Source of the DNA: Candidatus Aegiribacteria sp.
Lineage (GTDB): Bacteria > Fermentibacterota > Fermentibacteria > Fermentibacterales > Fermentibacteraceae
Assembly (NCBI GenBank): GCA_021107345.1
Contig: JAIOSX010000012.1
Coordinates: 1 to 8,233, forward strand
DNA length: 8,233 nt
Direction: 5' to 3'
The position numbers and the translations under genes are program-made. This document shows, piece after piece, positions 1-7,135 of this stretch. The stretch's first letter is position 1. Each line of letters begins with the position of its first letter. The notes beneath the pieces are model-generated. The model was not told the origin of the DNA, did no database searches, and saw only the letters and a list, made by a program, of their open reading frames with translations.

Positions 1-354
1 ATCGTAAATCGAGTAGACATACCCGGAACCCGGAATACCCTCATAGGAGGAGAACACCCTCCAGGTACTATCCTCCTGCAGAAGAGCTAAACCGCCTCCA
101 CCAGTAGCGACCCACATAAGAGAATTGTCAAAATGCAGATCTATGGCACTGATCCATGGCATTTGATCAGGATATGCAAGGCTGTCCAACCAGCCGTTCA
201 CAGGATCGTAATGTATTATCCCTCCGGCGGTCGCACACCACATGGTACCGTCATCGTCCGGTACAATGGAGAATATATAGGACTGGGATGTTTCAAAACC
301 CCAGTTGAAGGAGATGCTGCCAATGATTGTCAGAGCGAAGAATAATGCCAGCAT
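1..354 (-). CDS. Secreted beta-propeller protein (two-component-regulator-propeller type), N-terminal part only
   Basis: Reads leftward from ATG at 354 and runs off the window edge, leaving 118 residues. Residues 2-16 form a hydrophobic stretch (LALFFALTIIGSISF) that looks like a signal peptide, although its n-region has no Lys or Arg. Two blade-like repeats follow: a DDDGTMWCATAGGIIHYD segment at about 33-50 and a LMWVATGGGGLALL segment at about 79-92. The W-x-A-T-x-G-G pattern is typical of the Reg_prop family, found in sensor ectodomains and in secreted propeller proteins. An in-frame TGA at 370-372 and no other start codon before 354 fix this start; GAGAGG upstream is a weak ribosome site. 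The gene lies 15 nt after the mannosyltransferase and is probably co-transcribed. The missing C-terminus decides whether it is a sensor kinase, a secretion-tagged exoprotein or something else. Confidence 0.7.
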   Translation of the reverse strand, partial: MLALFFALTIIGSISFNWGFETSQSYIFSIVPDDDGTMWCATAGGIIHYDPVNGWLDSLAYPDQMPWISAIDLHFDNSLMWVATGGGGLALLQEDSTWRVFSSYEGIPGSGYVYSIYD

Positions 355-369
355 ATCAGCGGATACCTC

Positions 370-1077
370 TCAAAACAACCATGGAAAACGAAGATGCCAC
401 ACCATCCATACAGCTTCCCATACGATACTTTTGGTCATCTTAGAAGTGCCTGCATGCCTGTCAACAAAGATGATTGGTACTTCTTTTATTGAACAGCCAG
501 CATTGAAAAGCTTGTAAGAAACCTCAATCTGAAAAGAGTAACCGTCAGATTTAATATCAGTTAGATCAAGTTTTTTCAGGGCTTCCCTCCTGAATGCCTT
601 GAATCCGCCGGTGGCATCTTCCACAGGCAGTCCGGTTATCAATTTTGTATATCTGTTCGCGAACCAGGAAAGAAGAAGCCTTGATAGAGGCCAGTTCACA
701 ACATTGACACCACTGCAGTATCGGGAACCTATTGCAAGATCGTATTCTTCAAGGGCATCAACCAGTTCTACAACCTTTTCAGGCTTGTGCGAAAAGTCAG
801 CATCCATCTGTACGATAGGATCGAATTCGTCTTTTTCCAGTGCCCACTGGAAACCGGCATTGTATGCCTGCCCCAGACCTGCCTTCACCGGACGACTGAG
901 AAGATGAACCCTGCCGGTTGACTCAAAATCCAGGACAGCATCTCCAGTTCCGTCAGGACTGCTGTCATCTACCACAAGAATATCCGGCTTTATGGGCAGG
1001 TCAAGTAGAACCGGGATAAGGTTCTTAATATTATCTACCTCATTGTAGCTGGGAACAATAATCAAAGGTGTTTTCAA
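370..1077 (-). CDS. Polyprenol/dolichol-phosphate mannosyltransferase-like GT2 glycosyltransferase
   Basis: A GT-A fold family 2 glycosyltransferase of the Dpm1 type, which moves a sugar (usually mannose from GDP-mannose) onto a polyprenyl phosphate at the cytoplasmic face of the membrane. With a TTG start at 1077 it has 235 residues. It opens with IIVPSYNEVDNI (6-17), then VVDDSSPDGT (35-44), the K-A-G-L-G-Q-A-Y-N-A-G segment (65-75) and the metal-binding DAD (92-94). Further on come GSRY, a VEDATGGFKAFRR acceptor-site segment and DGYSFQIE. There is no C-terminal membrane domain, so this is the short catalytic-only form. I chose TTG because GGAGGT lies 3-4 nt upstream and family members begin right before this beta-strand; the in-frame ATG at 1119 would add 14 residues and has no ribosome site. 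The sugar donor cannot be read from sequence alone. Confidence 0.88.
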   Translation of the reverse strand: MKTPLIIVPSYNEVDNIKNLIPVLLDLPIKPDILVVDDSSPDGTGDAVLDFESTGRVHLLSRPVKAGLGQAYNAGFQWALEKDEFDPIVQMDADFSHKPEKVVELVDALEEYDLAIGSRYCSGVNVVNWPLSRLLLSWFANRYTKLITGLPVEDATGGFKAFRREALKKLDLTDIKSDGYSFQIEVSYKLFNAGCSIKEVPIIFVDRHAGTSKMTKSIVWEAVWMVWHLRFPWLF

Positions 1078-1163
1078 GAGACCTCCACTTTCTATATTTG
1101 GTTTAATATAATTATTCATTGCTGAACAGGTACAACATATTTTATTCAGCCCGGATGGAGATC
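1078..1163. promoter_or_regulatory. Divergent promoter region between the mannosyltransferase and barrel genes
   Basis: This AT-rich gap separates two divergent genes. On the plus strand a perfect TATAAT sits at 1107-1112, but no good -35 lies 16-18 nt upstream. On the minus strand TTGTAC (1136-1131) and AATTAT (1113-1108) are 17 nt apart. That pair would start transcription near 1101, downstream of the ATG at 1119, which agrees with the TTG start at 1077 for the mannosyltransferase. Both assignments rest on consensus matching only. Confidence 0.35.
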
Positions 1164-2204
1164 ATGATAATCAGAACAAAATCCATAATCATTCTAACTG
1201 TTCTACTCTTTGCCCTTCCTCTGCATGCATGGAAGATATTTCCAATGCTCAGCTACAGTTCAAACTCCGGTGTCCTCATAGGAGGCATTGTCAACCATAA
1301 CATGGTATCCCCCTTCAAACCCTTTGGTTTCAGTGCCATGACCTATGTCTATACCGACGGCAGTATTTCTGCCGAACCGAAACTACTGTTTTCCGCAGGC
1401 AGGGGCATTGTTATTCTCAGCGCAAATTACAGAGTAAGAAAGAAGGACAAATTCTTCGGCTGGGGTAACGAAGGCGATAACGAGCTTTACGTGAACTACA
1501 ATGCCGAAATACAGGATTTCTCCGGTTCATATAATTTCATTCCCCTGTCTGGCCTTGTCATGACAGGAGGTCTTCTCTGCAGACATTCCACTGTATACAA
1601 CAGATCCGATGAACAACTCTGAAGTCAATCCCCCACGGATGAGTACGGCTCAATCTGGACCGCAGGTCCATTCATCGAGGGAAACTGGTCTATCCCGGTT
1701 CTTATAGACGGCTATGTATCGGCCGGGTACGACATGCAGTTTGGAAGTGATATCTCATATTCCGCTTCGGAATGTGCACTGGCAGTATTCACACCCATAG
1801 GCAGTTCAACAACCCCGGCGTTACGGATGAAGGTTGAAAGACACGTCGGAACGGATTCAACGCCATTTTCATTTCTCCCTTCTCTAGGAGGCGGTTCAGG
1901 GCTCCGAGGATACAGTGACTCAAGATTCGGCGGAAACTGGTCTCTCCTGGGTAACCTTGAACTGAGGCAGAGGATAATCTCTCTCTCGATTGATGAGCAC
2001 AACACAATGAACTTCTCCCTGGTCCTGTTCGGGGATGCCGGCCAGGTGGCGGATCACCTGGATGAAACCCGATGGAACCGATTCCACCTGGATGTAGGAA
2101 TAGGAGCAAGAATATCTCTGCCAGGCGGTGGAGTTCTCAGGGTAGATTTTGCCAGATCCCCCGAGGGGCTGGGTATACAGATGGGGCTCGGAGAACTGTT
2201 CTGA
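1164..2204 (+). pseudogene. Omp85/BamA-like outer-membrane beta-barrel protein, interrupted by in-frame TGA
   Basis: One continuous frame of 347 codons, stopped internally by TGA at 1620-1622 (codon 153); no frameshift is needed to read from one half to the other. The start at 1164 gives a good signal peptide: RTK, then SIIILTVLLFALPL, with likely cleavage after LHA. GGAG lies 4 nt upstream. In-frame ATGs at 1119 and 1155 have no ribosome site. The first half (to 1622) has amphipathic strands such as PMLSYSSNSGVLIGGIV. The second half has the Omp85 hallmark LGGGSGLRGY at about 238-247, then DSRFGGNWSLLGNLELR, VLFGDAGQV, and a C-terminal beta-signal ending GLGELF. There are no POTRA domains, so it belongs to the short barrel-only class. 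Taken literally, the first half would be a truncated barrel. The second half has an ATG at 1734 but lacks an export signal and a clear ribosome site. A nonsense mutation or a sequence error is the simplest reading. Confidence 0.75.
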
Positions 2205-2236
2205 CAAACATTAGGAGCCTGCCCGACAATGAAACA

Positions 2237-2267
2237 TTGGCATTAAACCCACACGGCTGGCTATAAT
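2237..2267 (+). promoter_or_regulatory. Candidate sigma-70-type promoter for the adenosine deaminase-xdhC unit
   Basis: TTGGCA at 2237-2242 and a perfect TATAAT at 2262-2267 are 19 nt apart, slightly longer than ideal. Transcription would start near 2274 and leave a leader of about 115 nt before the ATG at 2390. The leader holds a weak two-part hairpin (GAGCA 2315-2319 with TGCTC 2345-2349, and TCTCA 2325-2329 with TGAGA 2334-2338). No riboswitch or operator is recognisable. Confidence 0.4.
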
Positions 2268-2389
2268 ACTCGCATATTATCGTCAAATACATCCAGTATT
2301 CTCCTCAAATCTACGAGCATTCTATCTCAACCGTGAGAATATTCTGCTCAATGTACATTGCCGGACACACTCCTAGAAAGGTACTACTG

Positions 2390-3610
2390 ATGAATCACGC
2401 ATTTCTAAAAGCACTTCCCAAGACAGATCTTCACCTGCATCTGGACGGTTCGCTTCGAATATCAACTCTTATTGAACTGGCCAGGGAATCCGGAGTAGAG
2501 CTTCCTTCATACACTGAAGAGGGTCTGAGGGAAACCGTATTCAAGGATAACTACAGGAATCTGAACGAATACCTCACCGGCTTCGCCTATACCACTGCAG
2601 TCATGAGAACCAGAGAACAGCTTGAACGCATCAGCTACGAAGTTGCAGTTGATAATCAGCAGGAAGGTGTAAGGTACATAGAGGTCAGATTCGCTCCACA
2701 GCTTCATGCCTCTAAAGATATGGATATTATTGATTGTATCCGTGCGGTGAATGACGGCCTTCTCCGCGCGAAGGAAGAATTCAATAACCGCAGGGAAGTG
2801 ATCGACGGCCTTGAACCTCCCTTTCACTATGGAATCATCTCCTGCGCCATGAGATTCTTTACACCTGCATTCTCCGACTGGTATAGAAGATTCTTTGAAA
2901 TGCATAATTTCATCGACAGAGAAAGGGTGTTTGCCCTGGCATCGCTGGAACTTGAGGAAGCAGTTGCCCAAGCAAGGTGGGAAGAGGGACTTCCAGCGGT
3001 GGGAATTGACCTTGCCGGCTCAGAAGCAGGCTGGCCGGCACTGAATCATCTTGAGGCATTTACGAAGGCCCAGGGGCATTTCCTCAGAAAAACAGTCCAT
3101 GCAGGTGAGGCGTACGGACCGGAAAGCATATACCAGGCAATCACCGATCTTTACGCCGAGAGAATAGGCCACGGGCTTACTCTTCTTGATCCTGCCTCAG
3201 TGCAATCACCGTATATCAGAGATCCTGAGAAGTATGTAGATATGCTGGCCAGCTACATAGCAGACAAGAGGATAACGGTTGAAGTCTGCCTCACTTCAAA
3301 TCAGCAGACAAATCCCGCCTTCAGAAACCTTGAAGACCATCCGTTCAGAAAAATGATGGATAAGAAACTGTCAGTAACCATCTGTACCGATAACAGAACA
3401 ATATCCAATACAACTATCACAAAGGAGCTGCATAAAGCAGTAAACACCTTTGATCTCTCAAGGTACGACCTCAGGAATATTCTGGTTTACGGTTTCAAGA
3501 GGAGCTTCTTCCCGGGAAGGTACGATGAGAAGAGACAGTACGTACGCAAATGCATGGAATATTTCGAGAAGATAGAGCGGGAGTATTTTGGGGAAGAATC
3601 CTCCCAATGA
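2390..3610 (+). CDS. add: Adenosine deaminase family protein
   Basis: Zinc-dependent amidohydrolase of the adenosine/AMP deaminase family, converting adenosine (or a related aminopurine) to inosine plus ammonia in the cytoplasm. It has 406 residues, longer than the usual 330-350. The N-terminal LPKTDLHLHLDGS carries zinc ligands H15 and H17. HAGE at 237-240 gives a third ligand (H237) and the catalytic Glu (E240), and RIGHG at 258-262 holds the active-site His. ICTDNRTIS contains the last ligand D334. The neighbouring residue is Asn (N335) where the classic motif is T-D-D-P; this variant occurs in part of the family and leaves the exact substrate open. The ATG at 2390 is chosen because AAAGG lies about 8 nt upstream and the family starts here; a GTG at 2333 would add 19 residues of poor composition. 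Its TGA overlaps the next ATG, so the two genes are translationally coupled. Confidence 0.9.
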   Translation: MNHAFLKALPKTDLHLHLDGSLRISTLIELARESGVELPSYTEEGLRETVFKDNYRNLNEYLTGFAYTTAVMRTREQLERISYEVAVDNQQEGVRYIEVRFAPQLHASKDMDIIDCIRAVNDGLLRAKEEFNNRREVIDGLEPPFHYGIISCAMRFFTPAFSDWYRRFFEMHNFIDRERVFALASLELEEAVAQARWEEGLPAVGIDLAGSEAGWPALNHLEAFTKAQGHFLRKTVHAGEAYGPESIYQAITDLYAERIGHGLTLLDPASVQSPYIRDPEKYVDMLASYIADKRITVEVCLTSNQQTNPAFRNLEDHPFRKMMDKKLSVTICTDNRTISNTTITKELHKAVNTFDLSRYDLRNILVYGFKRSFFPGRYDEKRQYVRKCMEYFEKIEREYFGEESSQ

Positions 3611-4578
3611 ACAGCATCCCTCTCTGGAGACTGCTAGGAGAAGCCATCCGTTCGAATACTCCATGCGCCCTGCTGCTGACAGTTGAAACAAGAGGAAGCG
3701 GTCCCGGCAGACCCGGAGCGGCCATGGCAGTTACAGCTGACAGTACCGCCAGAGGAACCGTCGGTGGCGGTGTCATGGAACACCAGTTGATCAGCAAAGC
3801 TCGAAAGATGCTTGAAGCCGGCACCAGTTCTCCCGAACTGGTTATATACGATCATATAGATGAGAATAGTCACATCGAAGGAGATAAACGAGGAATTCCC
3901 TCCGGCATGATCTGTTCAGGTTCTCAGACAACTGCAATTCTTGCCTTGCAACGGGGTATGCTTGAAACCGTAAACCTGATAATCAACATGCTTGAGAACG
4001 GGGAAACAGGTAATCTGTATCTTTCCGGTACCGGCCTTTCAGTATCAGACACCACCAGACAGGAAACACATGATTTTTCAATGACCGAGGGAAATCACTG
4101 GGAGTACGCAGGTCCTCTCGGATTTAAGGATACAGTCTATGTCATCGGAGGCGGCCATGTGGGGCAGGCACTTGTACAACTTCTTCAAGGACTCTCATGG
4201 AGCCCCGTGATAATCGATGAGCGGGAGAGGGATTCCTTCGAAGCCCGGCAGTCCTGCAGATGGATTACTGCTCCCTACAGTGAAGCACACAGTTATATAC
4301 TCGAGGGCTTCCATAGCTGGGCGATTATTATGACTCCTTTTCACAGGGCGGATGCTGAAGTGCTTGAAAGCCTGGCCCGCAAAAACCTGAGATACGTCGG
4401 CATGATGGCAAGCAGTTCAAAGAAGGCGAATATCTATTCAAAACTTATACAGAAAGGGGTTTCCGAGGATTTTCTCAACAGTGTTCACTGTCCGATAGGC
4501 ATCCCCATTGGAAGCCGTACCCCCGGGGAGATCGCTGTCAGCGTCGCCGCCCAGCTTATTGAGATAAGATCAAAATAG
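3607..4578 (+). CDS. xdhC: XdhC/CoxI-family molybdoenzyme maturation protein
   Basis: A 323-residue protein of the XdhC family. These bind molybdenum cofactor, help sulfurate it, and hand it to xanthine dehydrogenase-type hydroxylases. The N-terminal XdhC/CoxI domain shows RGSGPGRPGAAMAV (29-42) and GTVGGGVMEHQL. The C-terminal Rossmann domain shows VIGGGHVGQAL (179-189), followed by RYVGMMASSSKK and a PIGIPIGSRTPGEIAVS ending. The start at 3607 sits inside the adenosine deaminase stop (ATGA). A purine-enzyme partner fits, because deamination gives inosine, then hypoxanthine, a xanthine dehydrogenase substrate. No hydroxylase gene is present in the window, so the client enzyme is inferred. 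Its TAG stop (4576-4578) lies inside the left arm of the inverted repeat at 4574-4673. Confidence 0.88.
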   Translation: MNSIPLWRLLGEAIRSNTPCALLLTVETRGSGPGRPGAAMAVTADSTARGTVGGGVMEHQLISKARKMLEAGTSSPELVIYDHIDENSHIEGDKRGIPSGMICSGSQTTAILALQRGMLETVNLIINMLENGETGNLYLSGTGLSVSDTTRQETHDFSMTEGNHWEYAGPLGFKDTVYVIGGGHVGQALVQLLQGLSWSPVIIDERERDSFEARQSCRWITAPYSEAHSYILEGFHSWAIIMTPFHRADAEVLESLARKNLRYVGMMASSSKKANIYSKLIQKGVSEDFLNSVHCPIGIPIGSRTPGEIAVSVAAQLIEIRSK

Positions 4579-4673
4579 GGGCCGGGCCTGACATCTGAAC
4601 ATTATGACTTAATATTTGTTAGATATTAAATATAAACAATCAAAATGTTCAGATGTCAGGCCCGGCCCCTATT
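4574..4673. repeat. Long perfect inverted repeat between convergent genes (bidirectional terminator or MITE/REPIN-like element)
   Basis: Two perfect 30-nt arms, 4574-4603 and 4644-4673, flank a 40-nt AT-rich centre. Each arm begins AATAGGGGCCGGGCCTGACA and ends GAACATT. The centre holds its own 7-bp pair, TTAATAT (4609-4615) with ATATTAA (4623-4629). The element overlaps the xdhC stop and ends exactly one base before the hrb stop (4674-4676), so it would fold into a long hairpin at the 3' end of both transcripts. No U-tract follows on either side, so it is not a classical intrinsic terminator. Length, arm perfection and the GC-rich-end/AT-rich-centre design resemble small non-autonomous mobile palindromes. 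TA dinucleotides bound the GGGGCC ends on both sides. Mobility is inference; no second copy is present here. Confidence 0.8.
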
Positions 4674-4832
4674 CTACTTCTCGGAAAACTGGTCCTTGCC
4701 TACTCCGCAGACAGGACATACCCAGCCATCCGGAATATCCTCAAAAGCAGTCCCCGGTTCTATGCCACCGTCAGGATCGCCCATTTCCGGATCATAAACA
4801 TATCCGCAGATATTACATACATACTTCTTCAT
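4674..4832 (-). other. Possible internal translation start giving a free 52-residue rubredoxin
   Basis: Within hrb, the first residue of the rubredoxin domain is a Met (codon at 4832-4830), and AAAGGAAG lies about 10 nt upstream in the linker. Initiation here would give [12 protein letters not shown] onward, the length and start of an ordinary stand-alone rubredoxin. The linker may simply encode a Lys/Glu-rich stretch that resembles a ribosome site, so this is a hypothesis. Confidence 0.25.
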
Positions 4833-5381
4833 TCTACTGTCTTCCTTTCGTTTCTGTTCTTTTCCCGCATCAAGAGATGTAGACCTGTAAGATGGAGCGG
4901 TCGGGGGTGTTTTCCCGCAGAGCACTTCTCTGTAATATGAATACGTCATAGGAGTTCCCTCACCTGTGATTCCGCAGTCGGTTACCTCTCCTATGAACAC
5001 GGTATGTGTATCCACATCAATACTATTGCCAATATTCAGGTCAATGTAGGCCAGTATGTTTTCGCAGGGCACAGGGCATCCTGAGGGAGCTAGCACGAAA
5101 GGAATACTGGCAAATTTATCTACATCTCTTCCGCTTTTGAATCCGAAATTGCCTATGAAAGCCATGTCAGCCTTTTCGCTTAGTACACCGATGCAGCATT
5201 TTCCGGTCTCACTGATCAATTCATGTGTAAGTTCAGTTTTGTTTATTGAGACTGCAACCGCTGCAGGATCAGCTGTTACCTGAAACACCGTATTCGCTAT
5301 CTGGCCGTTCAGCTTATCTCCCGATCGTGAACCCACAACGTACAGACCGTAGGTAATCGTAAAAAGAGGAGTAATATCCAT
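4674..5381 (-). CDS. hrb: High-molecular-weight rubredoxin: flavin reductase domain fused to rubredoxin (Hrb-type)
   Basis: A 235-residue fusion. Residues 1 to about 160 are a flavin reductase-like FMN-binding split barrel ([18 protein letters not shown], then [23 protein letters not shown]). A charged linker ([12 protein letters not shown]) leads to a full rubredoxin at 184-235, whose iron ligands are C189, C192, C222 and C225 in CNICGY and CPVCGV. This is the architecture of Moorella thermoacetica Hrb, which passes electrons from NAD(P)H through FMN and the Fe-Cys4 centre to flavodiiron protein FprA. Here fprA lies directly upstream and its TAA shares one base with this ATG (TAATG). GGAGG lies 9 nt before the start. 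It could also reduce the neighbouring superoxide reductase and rubrerythrin, which accept electrons from rubredoxins in other anaerobes; that part is inferred. Confidence 0.92.
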   Translation of the reverse strand: MDITPLFTITYGLYVVGSRSGDKLNGQIANTVFQVTADPAAVAVSINKTELTHELISETGKCCIGVLSEKADMAFIGNFGFKSGRDVDKFASIPFVLAPSGCPVPCENILAYIDLNIGNSIDVDTHTVFIGEVTDCGITGEGTPMTYSYYREVLCGKTPPTAPSYRSTSLDAGKEQKRKEDSRMKKYVCNICGYVYDPEMGDPDGGIEPGTAFEDIPDGWVCPVCGVGKDQFSEK

Positions 5382-6595
5382 TATTCCTTACCTCCACAGA
5401 TCTCCATAACTCTCCGTCCCACAAGCTGCCCAAGATTCACTGATTCCTCAAGTACCTGTTCATCAGGTACGTAAACTGCACGAAGTCCTTCCGAAACAAG
5501 CTCTACTTTCATCTCCTCAAGCAGACCGCTTAGTTCCTTAACCGCTTCGCCGCTCCAGCCGTAGGAACCGAACGCGGCACCAATGAGATTCCTTGGTTTC
5601 AGGCCACCCAGATAATTCATGCATTCAGCCACAGAGGGGAAAATCCTTCCGTTGATGGTCGGGCTTCCTACTATCAGTGCAGATGCGCTAAGTACTTCAG
5701 CGGCAATATCGCTTATGTGAGATGCTCTCAGGGGCATCAATATGCTGCTTACACCCTCCTTAGCAAGACCTTCCGTTACAGCTTCGGCCATCGCACGGGT
5801 GCTGTTCCACATGGTATCGTAAACAACAACCGCCTTCGGGCTGGGTTTTCTTTCAGCCCAGGAGCCCCATTTCTCAAGTATCCAGTCGATATTACTCCTC
5901 CATACCGGGCCATGGTCCGGAAATAGAAGATCTATTTCAAGTTCCATCTTTCCTAGATTTCCAAGAAAAGATGTCACAAGGGGAGAGAACGGCATGAGTA
6001 TGTTAGCGTAGTATTTCCTGGCTTCCTCTTCAAGAATGTTCAGTGGCAGTTCATCATCGAATCGTTCCGTTGATGCCAGATGCATCCCGAAACCATCCTG
6101 ACTGAAAAGGATTTTCTCTTCGGGCAGGTAGGTTACCATACTGTCAGGCCAGTGCAGCATGCGTGTTTCTATGAATTCAATTCGCATGTTTCCAAGATCT
6201 ATACTATCTCCGGTCTTCACCACCTCTATCGGATCTGCTTCCCAGTGAAAGTGGGCGGAAAGTGCCTTGGAACCCATGGGTGAAGCATATACCTTATCCG
6301 GCTTGACAGCGGATATTGTTTGAGGAAGCGATCCGGTATGATCCATCTCGGAATGGTTGCTAACGATTACTTCTATCCTTGAGGGATCTATTACTGAAGA
6401 AATCCTCGACATCATCTCTTTGAAAAAGGGTTTCTTCACCGTATCTATCAGCGTGATCTTCTCTGCAAGAATAAGATACGCATTGTAGGTTGTACCTTTC
6501 CCCGTGCTGTATCCGTGGAAATCGCGTATGGTCCAGTCAATTACTCCAACCCAGTATACATTCTCAGTCAGTCTGACAGCTTTGAACACATCCAT
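5381..6595 (-). CDS. fprA: A-type flavodiiron protein (FprA), O2/NO reductase
   Basis: A 404-residue class A flavodiiron protein with the usual two-domain layout. The N-terminal metallo-beta-lactamase-like domain (about 1-250) holds the diiron ligands: H81-x-E83-x-D85-H86 in [10 protein letters not shown]148 in MLHWPDSM, D167 in SQDGFGMH and H228 in FPDHGPVW. The flavodoxin domain (about 254-395) starts with [20 protein letters not shown], where TMWNST is the FMN phosphate loop; [14 protein letters not shown] and [11 protein letters not shown] follow. The enzyme reduces O2 to water and/or NO to N2O in the cytoplasm, using electrons from rubredoxin. The ATG at 6595 has AAAGGAG 5 nt upstream. 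All ligand positions are intact, so it should be active. Which of O2 or NO is preferred cannot be read from the sequence. Confidence 0.95.
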   Translation of the reverse strand: MDVFKAVRLTENVYWVGVIDWTIRDFHGYSTGKGTTYNAYLILAEKITLIDTVKKPFFKEMMSRISSVIDPSRIEVIVSNHSEMDHTGSLPQTISAVKPDKVYASPMGSKALSAHFHWEADPIEVVKTGDSIDLGNMRIEFIETRMLHWPDSMVTYLPEEKILFSQDGFGMHLASTERFDDELPLNILEEEARKYYANILMPFSPLVTSFLGNLGKMELEIDLLFPDHGPVWRSNIDWILEKWGSWAERKPSPKAVVVYDTMWNSTRAMAEAVTEGLAKEGVSSILMPLRASHISDIAAEVLSASALIVGSPTINGRIFPSVAECMNYLGGLKPRNLIGAAFGSYGWSGEAVKELSGLLEEMKVELVSEGLRAVYVPDEQVLEESVNLGQLVGRRVMEICGGKE

Positions 6596-6630
6596 CCATT
6601 CTCCTTTAGAACTGCTTTTACGTGCTTCTA

Positions 6631-7125
6631 TCAGGAATTCAGCCTGCTTCTCTGTTTCTCGAGGTAGGCGATATGGCCGATTTCCTCGTCGATTATCTCG
6701 TAAACTCTTTCCTTGCCCAGCCTTGGGGAGACCAGCCTTTCAAGTCCGAGGAAGAAAAGAAGAGAATCCTTCTCAAACTGAATGGCAAGATCTATGATCT
6801 TTTCAGTACTCTTATCCCCTTCAAGCATTGAAAGAGATTCATTCGTCTGCTTGAATACATGATTGTCGGCCATGGCTTTCAGGTACAGTGCGGCTTCACA
6901 GTACGGGTCAATGGCAGTCTGGGATTTTTCTTCGCTACTTAGCTCATTCCTCATGGATGCGAAGAGAGCTTCATGTCCCTTTTCCCATTCAGCAAGATCC
7001 GAGAGGAGTTTGGAAACCTCAAAATCATCTACAGCACTTGAAGCTTTCCTGTAGAACTCCTGTCCGTTATTTTCGATCTGTTCAGCCATTTTAAGCACTT
7101 CCTCAGCATTGAACTGGTCTCCCAT
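6631..7125 (-). CDS. Short rubrerythrin-like ferritin-family diiron protein (no rubredoxin domain)
   Basis: A 164-residue four-helix-bundle protein of the rubrerythrin/erythrin group. The diiron set is visible: E18 in EQIENNGQEFY, E48 and H51 in EWEKGH, E118 in IQFEKDS, and E148 and H151 in DEEIGH. The ALYLKAMADNHVF segment between the helix pairs is typical of this group. It has no CxxC rubredoxin domain, so it would need an outside electron donor if it is a peroxidase; a role in iron handling is also possible. Start ATG 7125 is preferred because AGGGG lies about 7 nt upstream and only 10 nt separate it from the ferritin stop. Extending the frame to 7185 would overlap ferritin coding sequence. 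The specific function is not known for this subgroup. Confidence 0.85.
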   Translation of the reverse strand: MGDQFNAEEVLKMAEQIENNGQEFYRKASSAVDDFEVSKLLSDLAEWEKGHEALFASMRNELSSEEKSQTAIDPYCEAALYLKAMADNHVFKQTNESLSMLEGDKSTEKIIDLAIQFEKDSLLFFLGLERLVSPRLGKERVYEIIDEEIGHIAYLEKQRSRLNS

Positions 7126-7135
7126 TTCACTACCC

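Noticed and set aside
1656..1670. Hairpin TGGACC-GCA-GGTCCA downstream of the in-frame TGA, considered as a bacterial SECIS element for selenocysteine insertion.
   Set aside because: Its loop lies about 40 nt past the TGA, too far for typical bacterial SECIS geometry. The GGTC is buried in the stem rather than exposed in the loop. A selenocysteine in a surface segment of an outer-membrane barrel has no known rationale.
1119..2204. Reassigned TGA (Gly or Trp code, as in some candidate phyla).
   Set aside because: TGA is the natural end of several full-length genes in this window, and the other intact genes contain no internal TGA.
1734..2204. C-terminal half of the barrel as an independent gene.
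   Set aside because: It has no signal peptide and only a weak ribosome site, and the frame is continuous with the upstream half apart from the single TGA.
2205..2236. Terminator after the barrel gene.
   Set aside because: No GC-rich stem followed by a T-tract is present before the candidate promoter at 2237.
2297..2349. Inverted repeats in the adenosine deaminase leader (TATTCTC/GAGAATA and GAGCA/TGCTC), considered as an operator or riboswitch.
   Set aside because: Stems are only 5-7 bp with large internal loops, and there is no recognisable riboswitch core, terminator or anti-terminator pairing.
2507..2971. Long open frame on the minus strand opposite adenosine deaminase.
   Set aside because: It is a shadow of a strongly supported coding gene, with no family motif or ribosome site of its own.
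4616..4940. Open frames on the plus strand that start in or near the inverted repeat and cross the 3' part of hrb.
   Set aside because: They are antisense shadows of the rubredoxin domain, whose Cys pairs and neighbouring gene leave no doubt about the coding strand.
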